Notes under the pieces: generated by a model
Told to the model about the DNA's origin: nothing
The model's input: only the letters and a program-made list of their open reading frames with translations
Database searches by the model: none
Shown: positions 35,101-45,156 of the stretch, in pieces
Position numbering within the stretch: the first letter of the stretch is position 1
Layout of the letters: the number at the start of each line of letters is the position of its first letter
NCBI GenBank assembly: GCA_001931905.2
Contig: MSJI02000750.1
Location: forward strand, 62,001-126,000
Direction: 5' to 3'
From: Cladosporium sp. IMV 00045
Lineage: Eukaryota; Ascomycota; Dothideomycetes; Cladosporiales; Cladosporiaceae
DNA length: 64,000 nt
Program-made: the position numbers and the translations under genes

Positions 35101-37662
35101 GAAGCTCTTGAAAGCCTCAAGAACCGTCATGCTGAGGAGACTAGCGAGCACACTGCTGTTGTTGAACGTCTTAACGGCGAGCATGCTGAGAAGATCGCTG
35201 AGATCACGAAGGGTCACGAAGATGTGTCTGCCCTCAAAGAAGACCAAGCAAAGAAACTTGAGGAGCTCAAGAAAGAGCATACCGATATGCTCGAGAACCT
35301 CAAGACTGAGCACGCCGCGAAGATCGAAGAACTCACCAAGGGCTCGGAAGAGATCGACGCCGTCAGGAAGGAACACTCCGACCGCATCTCCGAACTTACA
35401 AGCGAGCACGAAGCGGCGTTGCAGACGCTGAAAGAGCGACACGAGAAGCAAATCATCGACCTCGGCCAAGGTCAAACAGACGCTGAAGAGCTCAAGAAAT
35501 CCCACGCGGAAATGATCGACAACCTCACCAAATCCCACAGCGACGCTTTCGAGTCTCTCCAAAAGGACCACGGCGAGAGAACCGAGGAACTCAGCGCAGC
35601 GCAGAAATCTCTCCAGGAAGCCGAGAAGGCGCACGAAGAAAAGATCGCCGAGCTCCTCAACTCTCACTCCGAATCTCTCGAGCAGCTTAAGAAGAAGCAC
35701 GCTGATGAGACCAGCGAGGCGTCTTCCGAGAGCGAGAGTGCCGCCGAGGTGCTGCGCAAGGAGCACGATGAGATTCTTAGTAGCTCTAATGCCGCGCACG
35801 CTGAGGCGCTGAAGAGGCTTAAGATTGAGCACGCGGATGCTACGAGGTCGTTGACGGAAGAGCATGAGCGTGCTTTTGCGGTGCTGAAAGATGAACATGA
35901 TGCGAAACTCGGTGAGGTGATGAAGGGTAGTGAAGATGTTGATGCGCTTAAGCGCGGGCATTCTGAGGCTTTGGAGAAGGCTAGGCGGGATCTTGACGCT
36001 GAATTGGAGAAGGCGTCTACTGCGAACGAGGCTCAGGTGGCTGAGCTGAGGAAGCAGCATGCTGGCGAGCTTGAGAGGCGTGCTGCTGAGGTCGCGGAGT
36101 TGCGCAGTCAGATCGATGCTGCGGGTGTGGACTCCGCTCAGGTTGGAGAGAAGCGTGCTGCTGAGGTTGCTGAGCTTCAGAAGAAGCTTGGTGATGCTGA
36201 GGCTAACGTTAAGCAACTTGAGGAGAGGCACAGCACGGAAGTCTCTGCATTGAAGAGTCAAATCGACGACGCGAATGGCAAGACCAAGCAGCTTCAAGAC
36301 AACGACGCCGCCGAGGTCGGTGATCTGAAGTCTCAGATCGATGCCGCCTACGGCGAAATCAAGCGACTCCAAGAAACCCACAGCGCGCAAGTCGATGAGC
36401 TTCAGAAGGAAATCGACGCAGCCAACGGCGACATCAAGCAGGAGCTTCAGGTCCAGCACAACCGCGAGCTGGAAGAGCAAGCTCGCCACCACGATGTCGC
36501 CATGAAAGACGCACAGGCTCTGTACGCTCAGCGCTATGAGAATTTCGAGAAGCAGGTCGAGACCTCGCTTGCGCGCCAGCGCTCGGAGTTGCAGGCTCAA
36601 CACAAGAGCGCTTTCAGAGAGGAGCAGGAACGTCACCGGGAAATTTTGCACGAGGAGATTGGCGAGCTTTCGAGACAGCTCGAGGCGGCCAATGACCAGG
36701 AGAGCGCTCTTCTCGAGCAGATTGAGAAGCTCAACGCGGAGAAGGAAGCGGCTGAGCAAGAGCGCATCAAAGAGCAGGACAACCAGCTTCAAATGGCTAT
36801 TGCGGCCGAGAAAGAGAAGTACGAGCTGCACGTGCAACAGCTCAGAGATGAGCTTGCCCAGCTCAAGAGCAGCCAAGAAGACATCCTTAAGGCAGCCAGG
36901 GACGAGGTCGCAGAAAGCCACGAAGCAGAGAAGAAGTTGCTCGAGGACTCTCTCGCCAAACAGACGGCTGGACAAGGAGATGCCATGCAACAGGCCCTAG
37001 ACGAGCTGGTGCAGAAACACAATGCCGAGAAGGAGTCCCTGGACGCAACCTTATCCCAGCTCAAGGAGTCCCACGAAAAGCAATTGCAGCACGCAGAGCG
37101 CCACACCGCCGAGCGCCAATCTCTCGAACAAGCCCTCTCCCAGCGCGAGAGCGAGCACGCCGATGCCCTGCAAGCCGCACTGGAGAAGCAACGTCTCGAG
37201 CTCGCAGAGAAATACCGCGCAGACCTCATCCGGCACCGCGCTCTCGCGCAGGAGTATCCCCAAGCAGATTACGAAGAAGGAAGCTCCCTCGCCTCAATCC
37301 AAGAAGACGCTTCCACCGCTACGCCCACTTCTCCCGTCCAGGACGGGCAGCGCGCGCGGCACCTCAGCCCTAGCGCTACTTTCAACACCAGCAAACAGGA
37401 GGATGCCGGTGCTTCCTCCTCGTCTTTCCACGCAGGCGGTCTCACGCTCGAAGGAACCCTGGAGAGCATCCGCATTCAAACCGAGCAATTGCTCGAACTG
37501 AATGACGATTTCATCGCAGAGCGCAGACGCTGGAGTAGCAGGCTTAGTGGTGCGAGGAGCAGTAGTGGCACTGCTAGTGTGGCTGGTAATGGTAACGGTG
37601 GGGTTAATGGTGTTGTTGGAGAGCAGGCGGGTGCTGGTGCTGTCAGCGCGGCGGCTTCTTAG
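32134..37662 (+). CDS. giant coiled-coil protein with 11-residue histidine repeats
   Basis: A single 5.5-kb exon encodes 1842 residues. Residues 1-145 are Ser/Thr/Pro/Lys-rich and basic. From about 148 to 1710 the protein is almost unbroken coiled coil rich in Glu, Lys, Leu and Ala. Between about 690 and 1270 the pattern is xEHxxxLExLKxEH, with histidines 11 residues apart (for example SEHDTALETLKSEH and KEHVEQLEELRKEHVEAL) and occasional 18-residue steps. That is a hendecad rather than the usual heptad. The C-terminal ~130 residues are disordered apart from a short helix (GTLESIRIQTEQLLELNDDF). No catalytic domain is visible. It is probably a structural or tethering protein (cytoskeleton, spindle pole, septum or Golgi), but no role can be assigned. 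Long antisense frames here are shadows of the biased codons. Confidence 0.85.
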   Translation: MDKKQQQAALAARLSAPRRPSSRLSTGGAAASPSAKDKESNSTTTNKDSSNTTTPDKPTSTPKSAPKSASSSTAARPSTPAKSTTTPSATGRRTSTITPSRPASSSTTTTPARPPTRSSASSSTTKSPTSPAKSATGTGSPSHVASIKESHEAEIKQLKAAHHAELARVREESASSQSGGSHERRSSQLDSVEEKIATVQAALQASKSQSSATEEQMKAQIEEKEADRLELGRVVKELQEEIDRCQLKLDREAKVQAEEKKVALARAEALEGKLRAKEGEVEDLKMAREEVEGLRGELEVLKQSAAARDEEIERLKQAAQDHADLQTELDKQRRVAQTRYDELRVIKEANHVLQREIKDVRADHGIPEIETPMTETSERELGAAASATPTAKGGEGVEEATSIEPQSDALKLLGLQLEHQKREADELRDTIAELKERAEGSERELDDEKKRGVESKGELEGVRKVLEEQKEAGGDVEREREELLGKVEGLEGELKLAKEQAEELERVKKLLEEQREANSVFEDERSELQTKIDGMEKDLKQATAQAEELEQVKKQLNEQQEASSGFEDERSELQKKVEGLEKDLKQATQSHDEATQKTSEEHTSRINDLTKENSSLTTQLSELQTSLTSAQSARSTLEEDLTAQLETLKKDHHLALTAKESEAAEKANDATREYAEKISSTNEEHHAALEELKKAHATKLAELSEDQEGAEELKRGHARSMGELKDEHENALEELRKELGESKDAAEKVREEMQGNIADLTTEHERAVESLKSEHNEEKEKLSSGGSEEVEALKKRHVDEIEEMKSQHVSALEGLKKELEAEKQSFASSQEEVEEFKKKHAAEIKEVRGEHTSKIEAVQSEHSDALEALRKEHAAEKESLVSGQEDVEELKKQHAAEIEKLQSEHDTALETLKSEHTKSIGDLEGEHEKADTLKQEHAQSLEQLKSEHDAALESLKTEHADAISSEREKASSLEKEHVEQLEELRKEHVEALESLKNRHAEETSEHTAVVERLNGEHAEKIAEITKGHEDVSALKEDQAKKLEELKKEHTDMLENLKTEHAAKIEELTKGSEEIDAVRKEHSDRISELTSEHEAALQTLKERHEKQIIDLGQGQTDAEELKKSHAEMIDNLTKSHSDAFESLQKDHGERTEELSAAQKSLQEAEKAHEEKIAELLNSHSESLEQLKKKHADETSEASSESESAAEVLRKEHDEILSSSNAAHAEALKRLKIEHADATRSLTEEHERAFAVLKDEHDAKLGEVMKGSEDVDALKRGHSEALEKARRDLDAELEKASTANEAQVAELRKQHAGELERRAAEVAELRSQIDAAGVDSAQVGEKRAAEVAELQKKLGDAEANVKQLEERHSTEVSALKSQIDDANGKTKQLQDNDAAEVGDLKSQIDAAYGEIKRLQETHSAQVDELQKEIDAANGDIKQELQVQHNRELEEQARHHDVAMKDAQALYAQRYENFEKQVETSLARQRSELQAQHKSAFREEQERHREILHEEIGELSRQLEAANDQESALLEQIEKLNAEKEAAEQERIKEQDNQLQMAIAAEKEKYELHVQQLRDELAQLKSSQEDILKAARDEVAESHEAEKKLLEDSLAKQTAGQGDAMQQALDELVQKHNAEKESLDATLSQLKESHEKQLQHAERHTAERQSLEQALSQRESEHADALQAALEKQRLELAEKYRADLIRHRALAQEYPQADYEEGSSLASIQEDASTATPTSPVQDGQRARHLSPSATFNTSKQEDAGASSSSFHAGGLTLEGTLESIRIQTEQLLELNDDFIAERRRWSSRLSGARSSSGTASVAGNGNGGVNGVVGEQAGAGAVSAAAS

Positions 37663-38387
37663 AGTGATGCCGTGCGGTCTACCTCGCTCATGGGCTCATA
37701 TACATGCTGGTGTCTTTGCAATTCGGGGAATGGTGGTGTGATAGATCGTTGGAGGGGATGTCGGTGTTTGGATATCGGCCCCTCGGCCGGTCTATTTTTA
37801 TTCGATTCTTTGGCAGCGTTATAGCGTTATCGCGTTGTTGTCATTATTATTGTTATTTATTCTTGGACAGAGAAGGCACATAGGTATAGATTTACGAACT
37901 CTGTATTTTATCGTCATTATTGTAGTTATTATCATCGCCCATGATCATGCGGTTCAATTATCGCTGCTTTTACATGGCGCGCGTATGGGCTTCCAGCTCT
38001 CTCTTCACTCTTCTGCTTTATTTTGGTACTCTTTTCTCAACTGATTAGTCTCCTGAGAGGGATGTCTTGACGGATAACTGTCAGATCAGTCTCTCGTTTT
38101 CTTCTTTCCTATCTTCCGCTGACGTTCTTGTCGCCGTATCTTAGCATTTGTGTCAAACTTTTTCGGAAGATAGGTGAATTGTGGCAAGTATTTGCAGCAG
38201 TCCTGGATGAGACTTGCAACCTGTCACTGAGTGTGTGCCTACCTACATGTAGCTAGTTGATTCTAATTATCAATGATGATCGTGCTTTCATATGAGCGAA
38301 TTGCGAACAGCTACTTCTCCATGATTCGAGCTAAGAGTCTCTATCGAGCATGTGCTCCTTCGAAAATGCACCATCACATTTGAGCTG
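37663..38387. other. intergenic, convergent 3' ends
   Basis: The first half is AT-rich and runs of ATT/TTA are visible near 37840-37940. No gene was recognised. Confidence 0.5.
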
Positions 38388-40339
38388 TCATCCTCCCGAC
38401 ATCTTCTCCGGCACAGAATTGGTGTAGATTCCCGCGACATGCTCAACATCCTCCCAATCAGCCTGCCAAATACTCAAAATCTCCAACCGCCACTTCGTCC
38501 CATCCCGCTTCATCTTCGCGATCATCCGACACATCACACCCTCCGCTCCAGCTCTGAGAAAAGCCCTACCATCCCCCTCCCACAGCACACTCTGATCCCA
38601 CAGCTCAAACACACCATTCAGGAAAGGCGGCCTATCATGATACAAATCGTGAATGACGAAATGCTGTTTCCGACTCGGCTTCGCTTCACGCCAGGAGTGC
38701 GTCACGCGCGCGTATAGCTCGAGAATCACGTTCTGGTTGCTCCGCGCTGCTTGGCTGCCGGTGTTGAGGGCTTCGCCTACGCGGAAGCAGGTGCGTAGGA
38801 CGGTGTGGTTGGACAAGCCGATGAGGGAGGTGCGGTCTTGGATTAGGGTGGGGAAGGGGGAGCGGGCGATTGGTTTGGGGTGGGTGGGTGGTTTGAGGGT
38901 TTCTGGGTTAGGTTAGTTTTTGGGTTGAGGGGTTGAGGGGTTTGGGAGGCGGACTTAGCAGGTTTCTTTCTTCTTTGCTGAATAAGGCGCCGCCGTAATC
39001 TTCGTTTTGGTGGACTTGGCGGACGTTCAGTTTCCAGTCTCGTGAAGTTGGTGGTTTTCTTGGCCGTGTGGACTCTTCCACTATTTTGGTCAGCTCGATC
39101 ATTTCGTCTTCGTCGATGTAATCGTCAGATATAGCCCGGGATAGCTCTCGGTGCTTGCTTAGATTATTCCGCCGATCGTGCTGTGGTTCTTGTGGGTTTT
39201 GTCGAGCTCCGTATCCACCTCCACTGTTGGTGGGCGTGGACGGTGCATGCATCAAAGTGGCGGAGGATGCTGGGTCAGGGTTACTGCAATGCAGCGCGGT
39301 GTCTCTCGCTGGATGTACCAATGGATCTGAGTTGGCAGGTGTCGGGGTCTGGGCGAGTGGTCTCAATGGCATCTCAATTCTTGCCTTGACTTTCTTGGGA
39401 AGGGCCGGTGAGCTCAGGGGTGGCTGGCCGATTCCGACGACATTGCCAGGGTCTGGTAAAGTTGTTGAGCTTGAATAGAGAAGTGACCTTCCCTGTGATG
39501 ATTGTGCCACAGCCTTCATGGTTGTTTGAAGTTGCGATTGCTGAGACTAGTGAATTCTCTCGTCAGTGTCAAATCATTCTTCGAGAGCAATTCAATTATG
39601 GCATTGTCCGAACGTGTTAGCATGGCTCCAGAAGCTAGCCTCCGGAACAGTTTTTGAGAAATCGATTGACTATTGAACGACTTACTATGCTCATTTGAGT
39701 CTGAGATGTGTACACTGGTAGTGCCTGGGTCCATTCTGCCCGGGCATCTTGGCCCATTGCGACCGGTTTTGCATTGTAACGAAATCCATCAAGCTTAGCT
39801 TTGGAAGTCGCAGATAAGCCGCCAGTAAGTGTTGAAGAACTGAACGGCCCATCCGCGTTGGGAGTCGGGTTTTCATCTGGTCTCGCGGTTGTGTTGACAC
39901 CAGGTTTAGATGTAGACATGCCCGATCGAACCCTTCCATGCTTGCGACGTTTTGGCTCTGTGTTGCCATTTGAGGGGGTCTTGCGCTTCCTACCTTCACC
40001 GCTGATACGATTGCGATTGTTGACTCCAGTGGGCACCGTATCATGAACTTCATTGGGATCGTTCGGTGGCTCGGCAGTTTTCCGAGCAGGTTGTCGGCGC
40101 TTGGGCTTCTGTTGGCCAGTTTTGGGATTCTTGACTGCTGATGGTTCACCTGCTGCACCACCCGAGCGGGCATTGATGGCCGTAAAGCCCGGCATCTCCA
40201 TAGACAAGGGTGTTGTAGCAAGCGTCGGATTTTCTGTCACTCGGTCTTGCAGCTTCACTGCGCCAGAACAGCGGTCAGAACATCGCTAATTCGTCACCGA
40301 TTCGCGTCAACACAACGATCTCCGCGGGGAAGTTGTCAT
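38388..40339 (-). CDS. conserved fungal protein of unknown function
   Basis: A 566-residue model in four exons (40312-40339, 39686-40257, 38955-39540, 38388-38902). The introns are 54, 145 and 52 nt. The first ~375 residues are disordered, with basic clusters that look like nuclear signals (RKRKTPSNGNTEPKRRKHGR). The last ~175 residues look folded and conserved: PTLIQDRTSLIGLSNHTVLR, FRVGEALNTGSQAARSNQNV, LELYARVTHSWREAKPSRKQ and WRLEILSIWQADWEDVEHVAG. I do not recognise the family. The third intron uses a weak donor (gtccgc), chosen because it alone keeps frame with a 52-nt intron. The first exon is the least certain; 40201 is the fallback ATG. Confidence 0.65.
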
Positions 40340-41014
40340 GATGAATTGCACGAATGTTGATGACTTGTCAGTGCAAACATGTGAAGTAGGGAGGAAGTGA
40401 GGTTGACAGAATGCTTGGCGTAGGAGCTTCCTTCCATTGGTGAAAGCCGACAGATGGAGGGGTAGAGGGGCAGGCAGATGTCACGCATCCATCTATACAA
40501 AACATACCACACACTTCATAAACAGGTTCTTAAACAGCACGTGCTTCCTCTTATCGCGAGCATTCTCCGTGCAAGTGCCAAGACGCCGTCGACGACGACA
40601 TCTGGCTCGCTGGCAGCTAAAGGGAGCCTCCACAGCCTGATCCGGCGCAGCGCAGTTCAAGTTCCCACCAGCCCCCAACCACGTCATCACGCGACCCCCC
40701 AGTCTTCTGAGAAACAAACACCAGCTTGCTGCCTCTCGCAAACCTTGGAGCCGATATTCCCCATATCACCCACCTGCTACTGCAAAAGCTATCTCGACCG
40801 TGTCAGCTCTTCCGCAACTTTTCTTTCCTGCGCGAAGGATTCCCCTTGGCGGATCAACAGATCGACATCTTCTCCAGTCTCTTGCTGCGGCCCGGTCTCG
40901 TCACGGTATCCCACGCGCAGGCAAGCGGAATATAGGGTATTTCGTATAGCCTAGCTTTTTTCCGAAGCATCCTCTGGATATCGTATCTTTCCCTGAGCCG
41001 AGCAACCAATCGTC
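40340..41014. other. divergent promoter region
   Basis: 675 bp between the unknown gene and LSB5. Nothing else was recognised. Confidence 0.5.
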
Positions 41015-42475
41015 ATGTTCAGCAGCTCGGTAAGTCACTGCCCATGCAGCATCGTGGCTTTCGAGCAGGCTACATCTCTGGCCTCGTAGAGCTGCGACAG
41101 CCTGATCGGAGCCCTGCGTTGTCTTGAGACTGCATTTTCTTTGGGCGATAGTTCCTTGTTGTCAAGTCGATGATAGTTGCTAACACTGTTACAGAGAAAG
41201 CCGTATTCGGCCATCACGGTCCAGATTGACCGCTTGACAAGCGAGCAATTCGAAGAAGATGACTTCAGTGGCATTATTGATCTCATAGAAGTCATCCGTA
41301 TCCAGGCCTCGGGTCCGACTGAGGCAGCGAGAGCCATTCGCAAGAAACTGTATGTCCTGAGTTTGAAGCACTGCAAACGACGAATACTTACCAGGTCTAG
41401 CAAATATGGCAACCCGCACCGTCAAATCCGAGCCCTCGTCATCTTGGATGGTTTGATACAAAATGCTGGATCTCGCTTCCAACGTGCTTTCGCTGATGAG
41501 CCACTGCTTGAGAGACTACGCATTCTCGCCCGTGACGATGTTGCTGATGCCCAAGTTCGTCAAAAATGCAAAGTCCTCTTCATTCAATGGGCAAATGCAT
41601 ACAAGAACACGCCTGGCCTTGAGCGTATAGCTGTTCTGTACAAAGAGCTGCCCAAATCCTCACGCCCAGTGGCTGCAAGACAGAAGGTCCTCCAAGACGA
41701 CACAGCCCACGATTCTGATGGTGACAACGCCCCATCTCCAGCCCAGGGTCGATCTCGTGCTTCTTCCAGCGTAACCCCAGCAGCTCCGCCACACCGTCCA
41801 GTAACTCTCACGCCGACCTCGTCTACCGGCTTCTCATCTAAGCTCTCGAAGAGCAAGAATAAGGAACGAAACAAGGGACCTTTCAATCTAGCCAAGGAGA
41901 AAGACAACATGACCAGCGCGATTGCCAAGTCTTCGATGGCATCTACCAACCTTCTCAATGGATTGCAGCTTGTCAACCGTGAGTCAGAACGCGTCTCTGA
42001 GAACGAAGAGGTGCAGCGTCGTTTCCAGGCTTGCAAGAAACTGCGGAGAGAAATCCTTCGCTACATCCAGCACGTCGAGTCGGATGAGTGGATCGGCAGC
42101 TTGGTCAATGCCAACGATGAGCTCGTGAAAGCACTCACAGCGTATGAGATCATGGACCGCAGTGTAGACGACGACAGCGACAGCGATGCATGGGAGCATG
42201 CACCTCCAGAGGCCATGCGCCCACAAACTTCTGCCGGACCAGGCGCGAGTTCTGACGGAGCTGACGATCTTCGAAACCTCTCCCTGAACGAGGCTCCTCC
42301 ATCCAAGCCTCCACGTCCAGGCGCCATGGCTATGCCACCTCCGCCGACGTTTTCTAACAAGCAAGCTGCGGAGACGCCTGCAGAGGAGGAAGATGAGGAC
42401 GATCCCTTCGGAGATAGCAACGCGGTTGCCACGCCTGCTAACGAGCGTTCTGGTATGACTTGGAGAGAAGTGTGA
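41015..42475 (+). CDS. LSB5: Lsb5-like VHS/GAT protein
   Basis: A 414-residue protein in three exons (41015-41029, 41195-41349, 41401-42475). The first exon encodes only MFSSS. The VHS domain (about residues 5-150) shows AITVQIDRLTSEQFEEDD, then RAIRKKLKYGNPHRQIRAL, then ILDGLIQNAG. A GAT-like three-helix region lies at about 245-320 (LLNGLQLVNRESERVSENEE...IQHVESDEWIGSLVNAND). The C-terminus is Pro/Asp-rich and ends DDPFGDSNAV...MTWREV. Yeast Lsb5 binds Las17, Sla1 and Arf3 in endocytosis. The 51-nt second intron is free of stops in frame; the acceptor used (gtctag) restores the conserved KKLKYGN, while the upstream ttaccag would insert two Ser. Confidence 0.9.
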
Positions 42476-43013
42476 GTTGTGTGAGTTGTTGAAGGGCAAG
42501 TAAGTCGCAGAAGGGTTGAGAGCTAGCAATTACGATTGATGCTTGGACTATGCGGACTTCATTTACTCGATATCAATGGCAATTTCGGACGTCATATCAT
42601 TTTACAATGCCACAGACTTCTTACGATCAAGACGTTCAGACAGTCGATTCCATCCGTCAACCATAGGTCGAAAGATAACCAGTGACTTCCGACCAAGCAA
42701 AGAAGCCAATGCAGTCACCTTACCTGCTTCCCTCTTAAACAAACCACCCATGAAAGAATATGCGTCAATGTCTGGCACAACGACATCAGCACGTACCATT
42801 CACTACTTCAATCCACTTGACTTCACCTCCCTACCTCTTTAACATTCAAGCCTAGCATCGTCAAAAGTGAACACCTGTACCTCACCTCCGCCACAGTCTC
42901 CAGGCCGCACCAGCACTATAAATCACCTCCTCCACCCACTACAATGTCTAAATTCAACTCTCAACAACTCTCCCTCCCGCCAAACTTACCTCTCCCCCCA
43001 CGCCTGCTACAAC
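42476..43013. other. intergenic
   Basis: This holds the 3' flank of LSB5 and the upstream region of the next gene. A frame open upstream of 43014 starts only with GTG and is proline-rich translation of leader sequence, so I do not count it as coding. Confidence 0.45.
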
Positions 43014-44449
43014 ATGCTACCTCCCAGACCTGCCACACCAGAGGAGCCTATGCCTAAAGTCTACTACGATCCTTCTCTCGGAAAGGGTTCCGTCGTCGAT
43101 GTGGGGTTGAGAGAGTCTGGCCATCTGCGAGATGATATCTCAATCAAGGTTTCCTTGAACGCCGCTGCGGGTGCGGGTGCAGTGGGAGTTGCAAAGGAGA
43201 AGATGACGGGTGTGAGGAGTCAGACCGTGGTCTCCTCGTCAGTTGACTTTCAGAGCACTCGTCCGGTCAAGACTTTCGAGTTTGGGAGGAACGCTGTGGT
43301 CAGTTCCTCTGGAGACTCGAACAAGGTCAGTCAGGAGGGATCTGCGACGGAGGACAAGACTACGGGTAAGAAGATTCAGACTGCGGTCTCTTCGCCGTCT
43401 GATTTCCAGGGCGCTCAGAACGCTCAACGCAAGACTTTTGAGTTCAAGCGGGATGCTTTGATCAAGTCTGATGGAGGCTTGAAGAATGTCGCTCAGGAGG
43501 ATCAGCGCCTGGCAAACCCAAAGAATTTACAAAACTCCTCCACCACGCAAAAAGGCGACGGTTCAGGCGCAAAACCACTCTCAGAAGAAATGGCTTTCTT
43601 GTCCACGAATGCTACTGCCACAACCCCGAAATCCACGACTCCAAATACCACCAATGAACCCCCACTTGGTGCCGCTGATTTGACTACCTCTACCAAAACT
43701 GCTGGTTCTGACGAGTCAAAAAGCACGAATGATCCCAACGAAGTCGGCGAGAAATCCACCATCGACTCGAGCGGAAGAAAAGTCCTCGGGCCCGTTTCCC
43801 GCCGCTCCGCCAACACTTCCATCGACCCAGCACATACCGCACAAGGCTACTTCGCTCCCAAGAAAGTTCCTTCCTCAACACACATCACCGCCGCATCGCC
43901 CTCTTCCACAACCTCCAAAGCCCACTCAACCAGCGCCTTCAAACCCCCAGTCACAGAAAAGCAAGTCGCGTCCACACCAAATCCCACCACGCAAACCAAC
44001 CCCTTTTACGCCACCAACACGACCCTCCCATCGCCGCCGGAAACATCATCGCCTACTTCCGCGAAGCATCGCAATGGCTCGCTTTCTGGCGCGACACACC
44101 CTCCACATCCGAGCTCGCCGACCTGCTCCGCGCCAAATGGGACCCGAAAATGAAGCAGATTACATGGCATTTCGCTTGCACGGTCGAGTTTTTGGAGAAA
44201 GGTAGGGATGATCGGAAGTTGACGCGTTTGCCGGAGGAGTTTTTTAAGGATGCTTTGGGGTTGGTTGAGGGTGTGGAGGGTTTGGTCAGGGAGATGGAGG
44301 AGAGGAAGCGGTGTCAGGGGGTTTTGGAGGGGGTCAGGGGGAATGTTGAGAGGGTGGGGAGGTTGTTGGTGGGGATTAGGGAGGCGAGGTGGGAGGAGGG
44401 GAGGGCGAGGTGCGAGGCTAACTTGAAGGCGAAGGGGGAGTCTGGTTGA
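43014..44449 (+). CDS. unknown protein; N- and C-terminal parts in different frames
   Basis: The first part (ATG 43014, frame open to 44153) encodes a Ser/Thr/Lys-rich disordered protein starting MLPPRPATPEEPMPKVYYD. It contains two copies of a block with KTFEF[GK]R[ND]A (near residues 84 and 142). A second, folded-looking part lies one frame away and ends at 44449: IIAYFREASQWLAFWRDTPS, then TWHFACTVEFLEKG, then a helical segment. The frame must change between about 43860 and 44040. Two explanations fit: a weak intron (43866-43933, donor gttcct), or a one-base indel near 44025. The sequence around 44025 favours a base difference, because the first frame keeps its S/T/P composition up to that point. 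I do not recognise the family. Confidence 0.55.
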
Positions 44450-45156
44450 TCGTCTGAAGGATGAAAATGGTCGACAGGTCGAGTGGGGAGAGTATTTGTG
44501 GAGGCTTTTGCACCTTTGGGAGATTGGTTCGGTTGCTGGACTGTAGTGGATTGTTTGCTGTTCAGGATGGAGGATGTTGCTGGCTTTGTTTGATTCGGTC
44601 GCACGCAATGATAAGTTCATACGGTTTTGCCATTATGTTCGTCTCACGCCAGTCAGTCACTTGTGTCGGTTGTGTCTCAAGCTTCTTCTGGTCTTGCATA
44701 CCATTCGGCTTAGACTGTCTGTGCAACGACTTCTCCCCTCTGTCATTCACTTACCCAATGCATCGACTTCCAACTTTGCGCGAGAAGTGCCTAGACCGTC
44801 TAATACCGCTTGACACAGGAGTGAGGTCAAGATCATGGAGATTTACTAGACAACACTGGTCGCAGTCGTGCCGCTCCCGCGACGACTTCACTTCATCGAA
44901 CGGGCCTTTGCCGCTCCCGCCACCACTTCTTTGTCTTGGATAAGACCCACGTCCACGAGCTTTCACACGAACACCTACAAACAATCTCGACACCGCCAAA
45001 CCGCCAGACTCGAGGTCCGAACGAAGACGATATTGCTCCATCGTTGACGAGCACGCCGCCAGCTTGACACTGCTCGAGCGACAAGATCTTTCACGCCGTC
45101 GAGTCTATACCACCAGAACCTCCTTCTTCTTCGTCTTCTTCTCCTCCAACACCACC
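44450..45156. other. intergenic
   Basis: About 700 bp with no recognised gene. The last ~40 bases before the next ATG are CT-rich. Confidence 0.5.

Noticed and set aside
34873..36990. 705-residue open frame on the minus strand inside the giant coiled-coil gene, plus a 341-residue one at 33150-34175
   Set aside because: Its Leu/Ser/Val-rich translation is the mirror of GAG/AAG/GCT-biased coiled-coil codons. The plus strand has a proper ATG, and the sense protein shows regular structure.
42867..43013. upstream extension of the 43014 gene by 49 residues
   Set aside because: It starts at GTG, not ATG, and reads as Pro/Ser-rich leader sequence.
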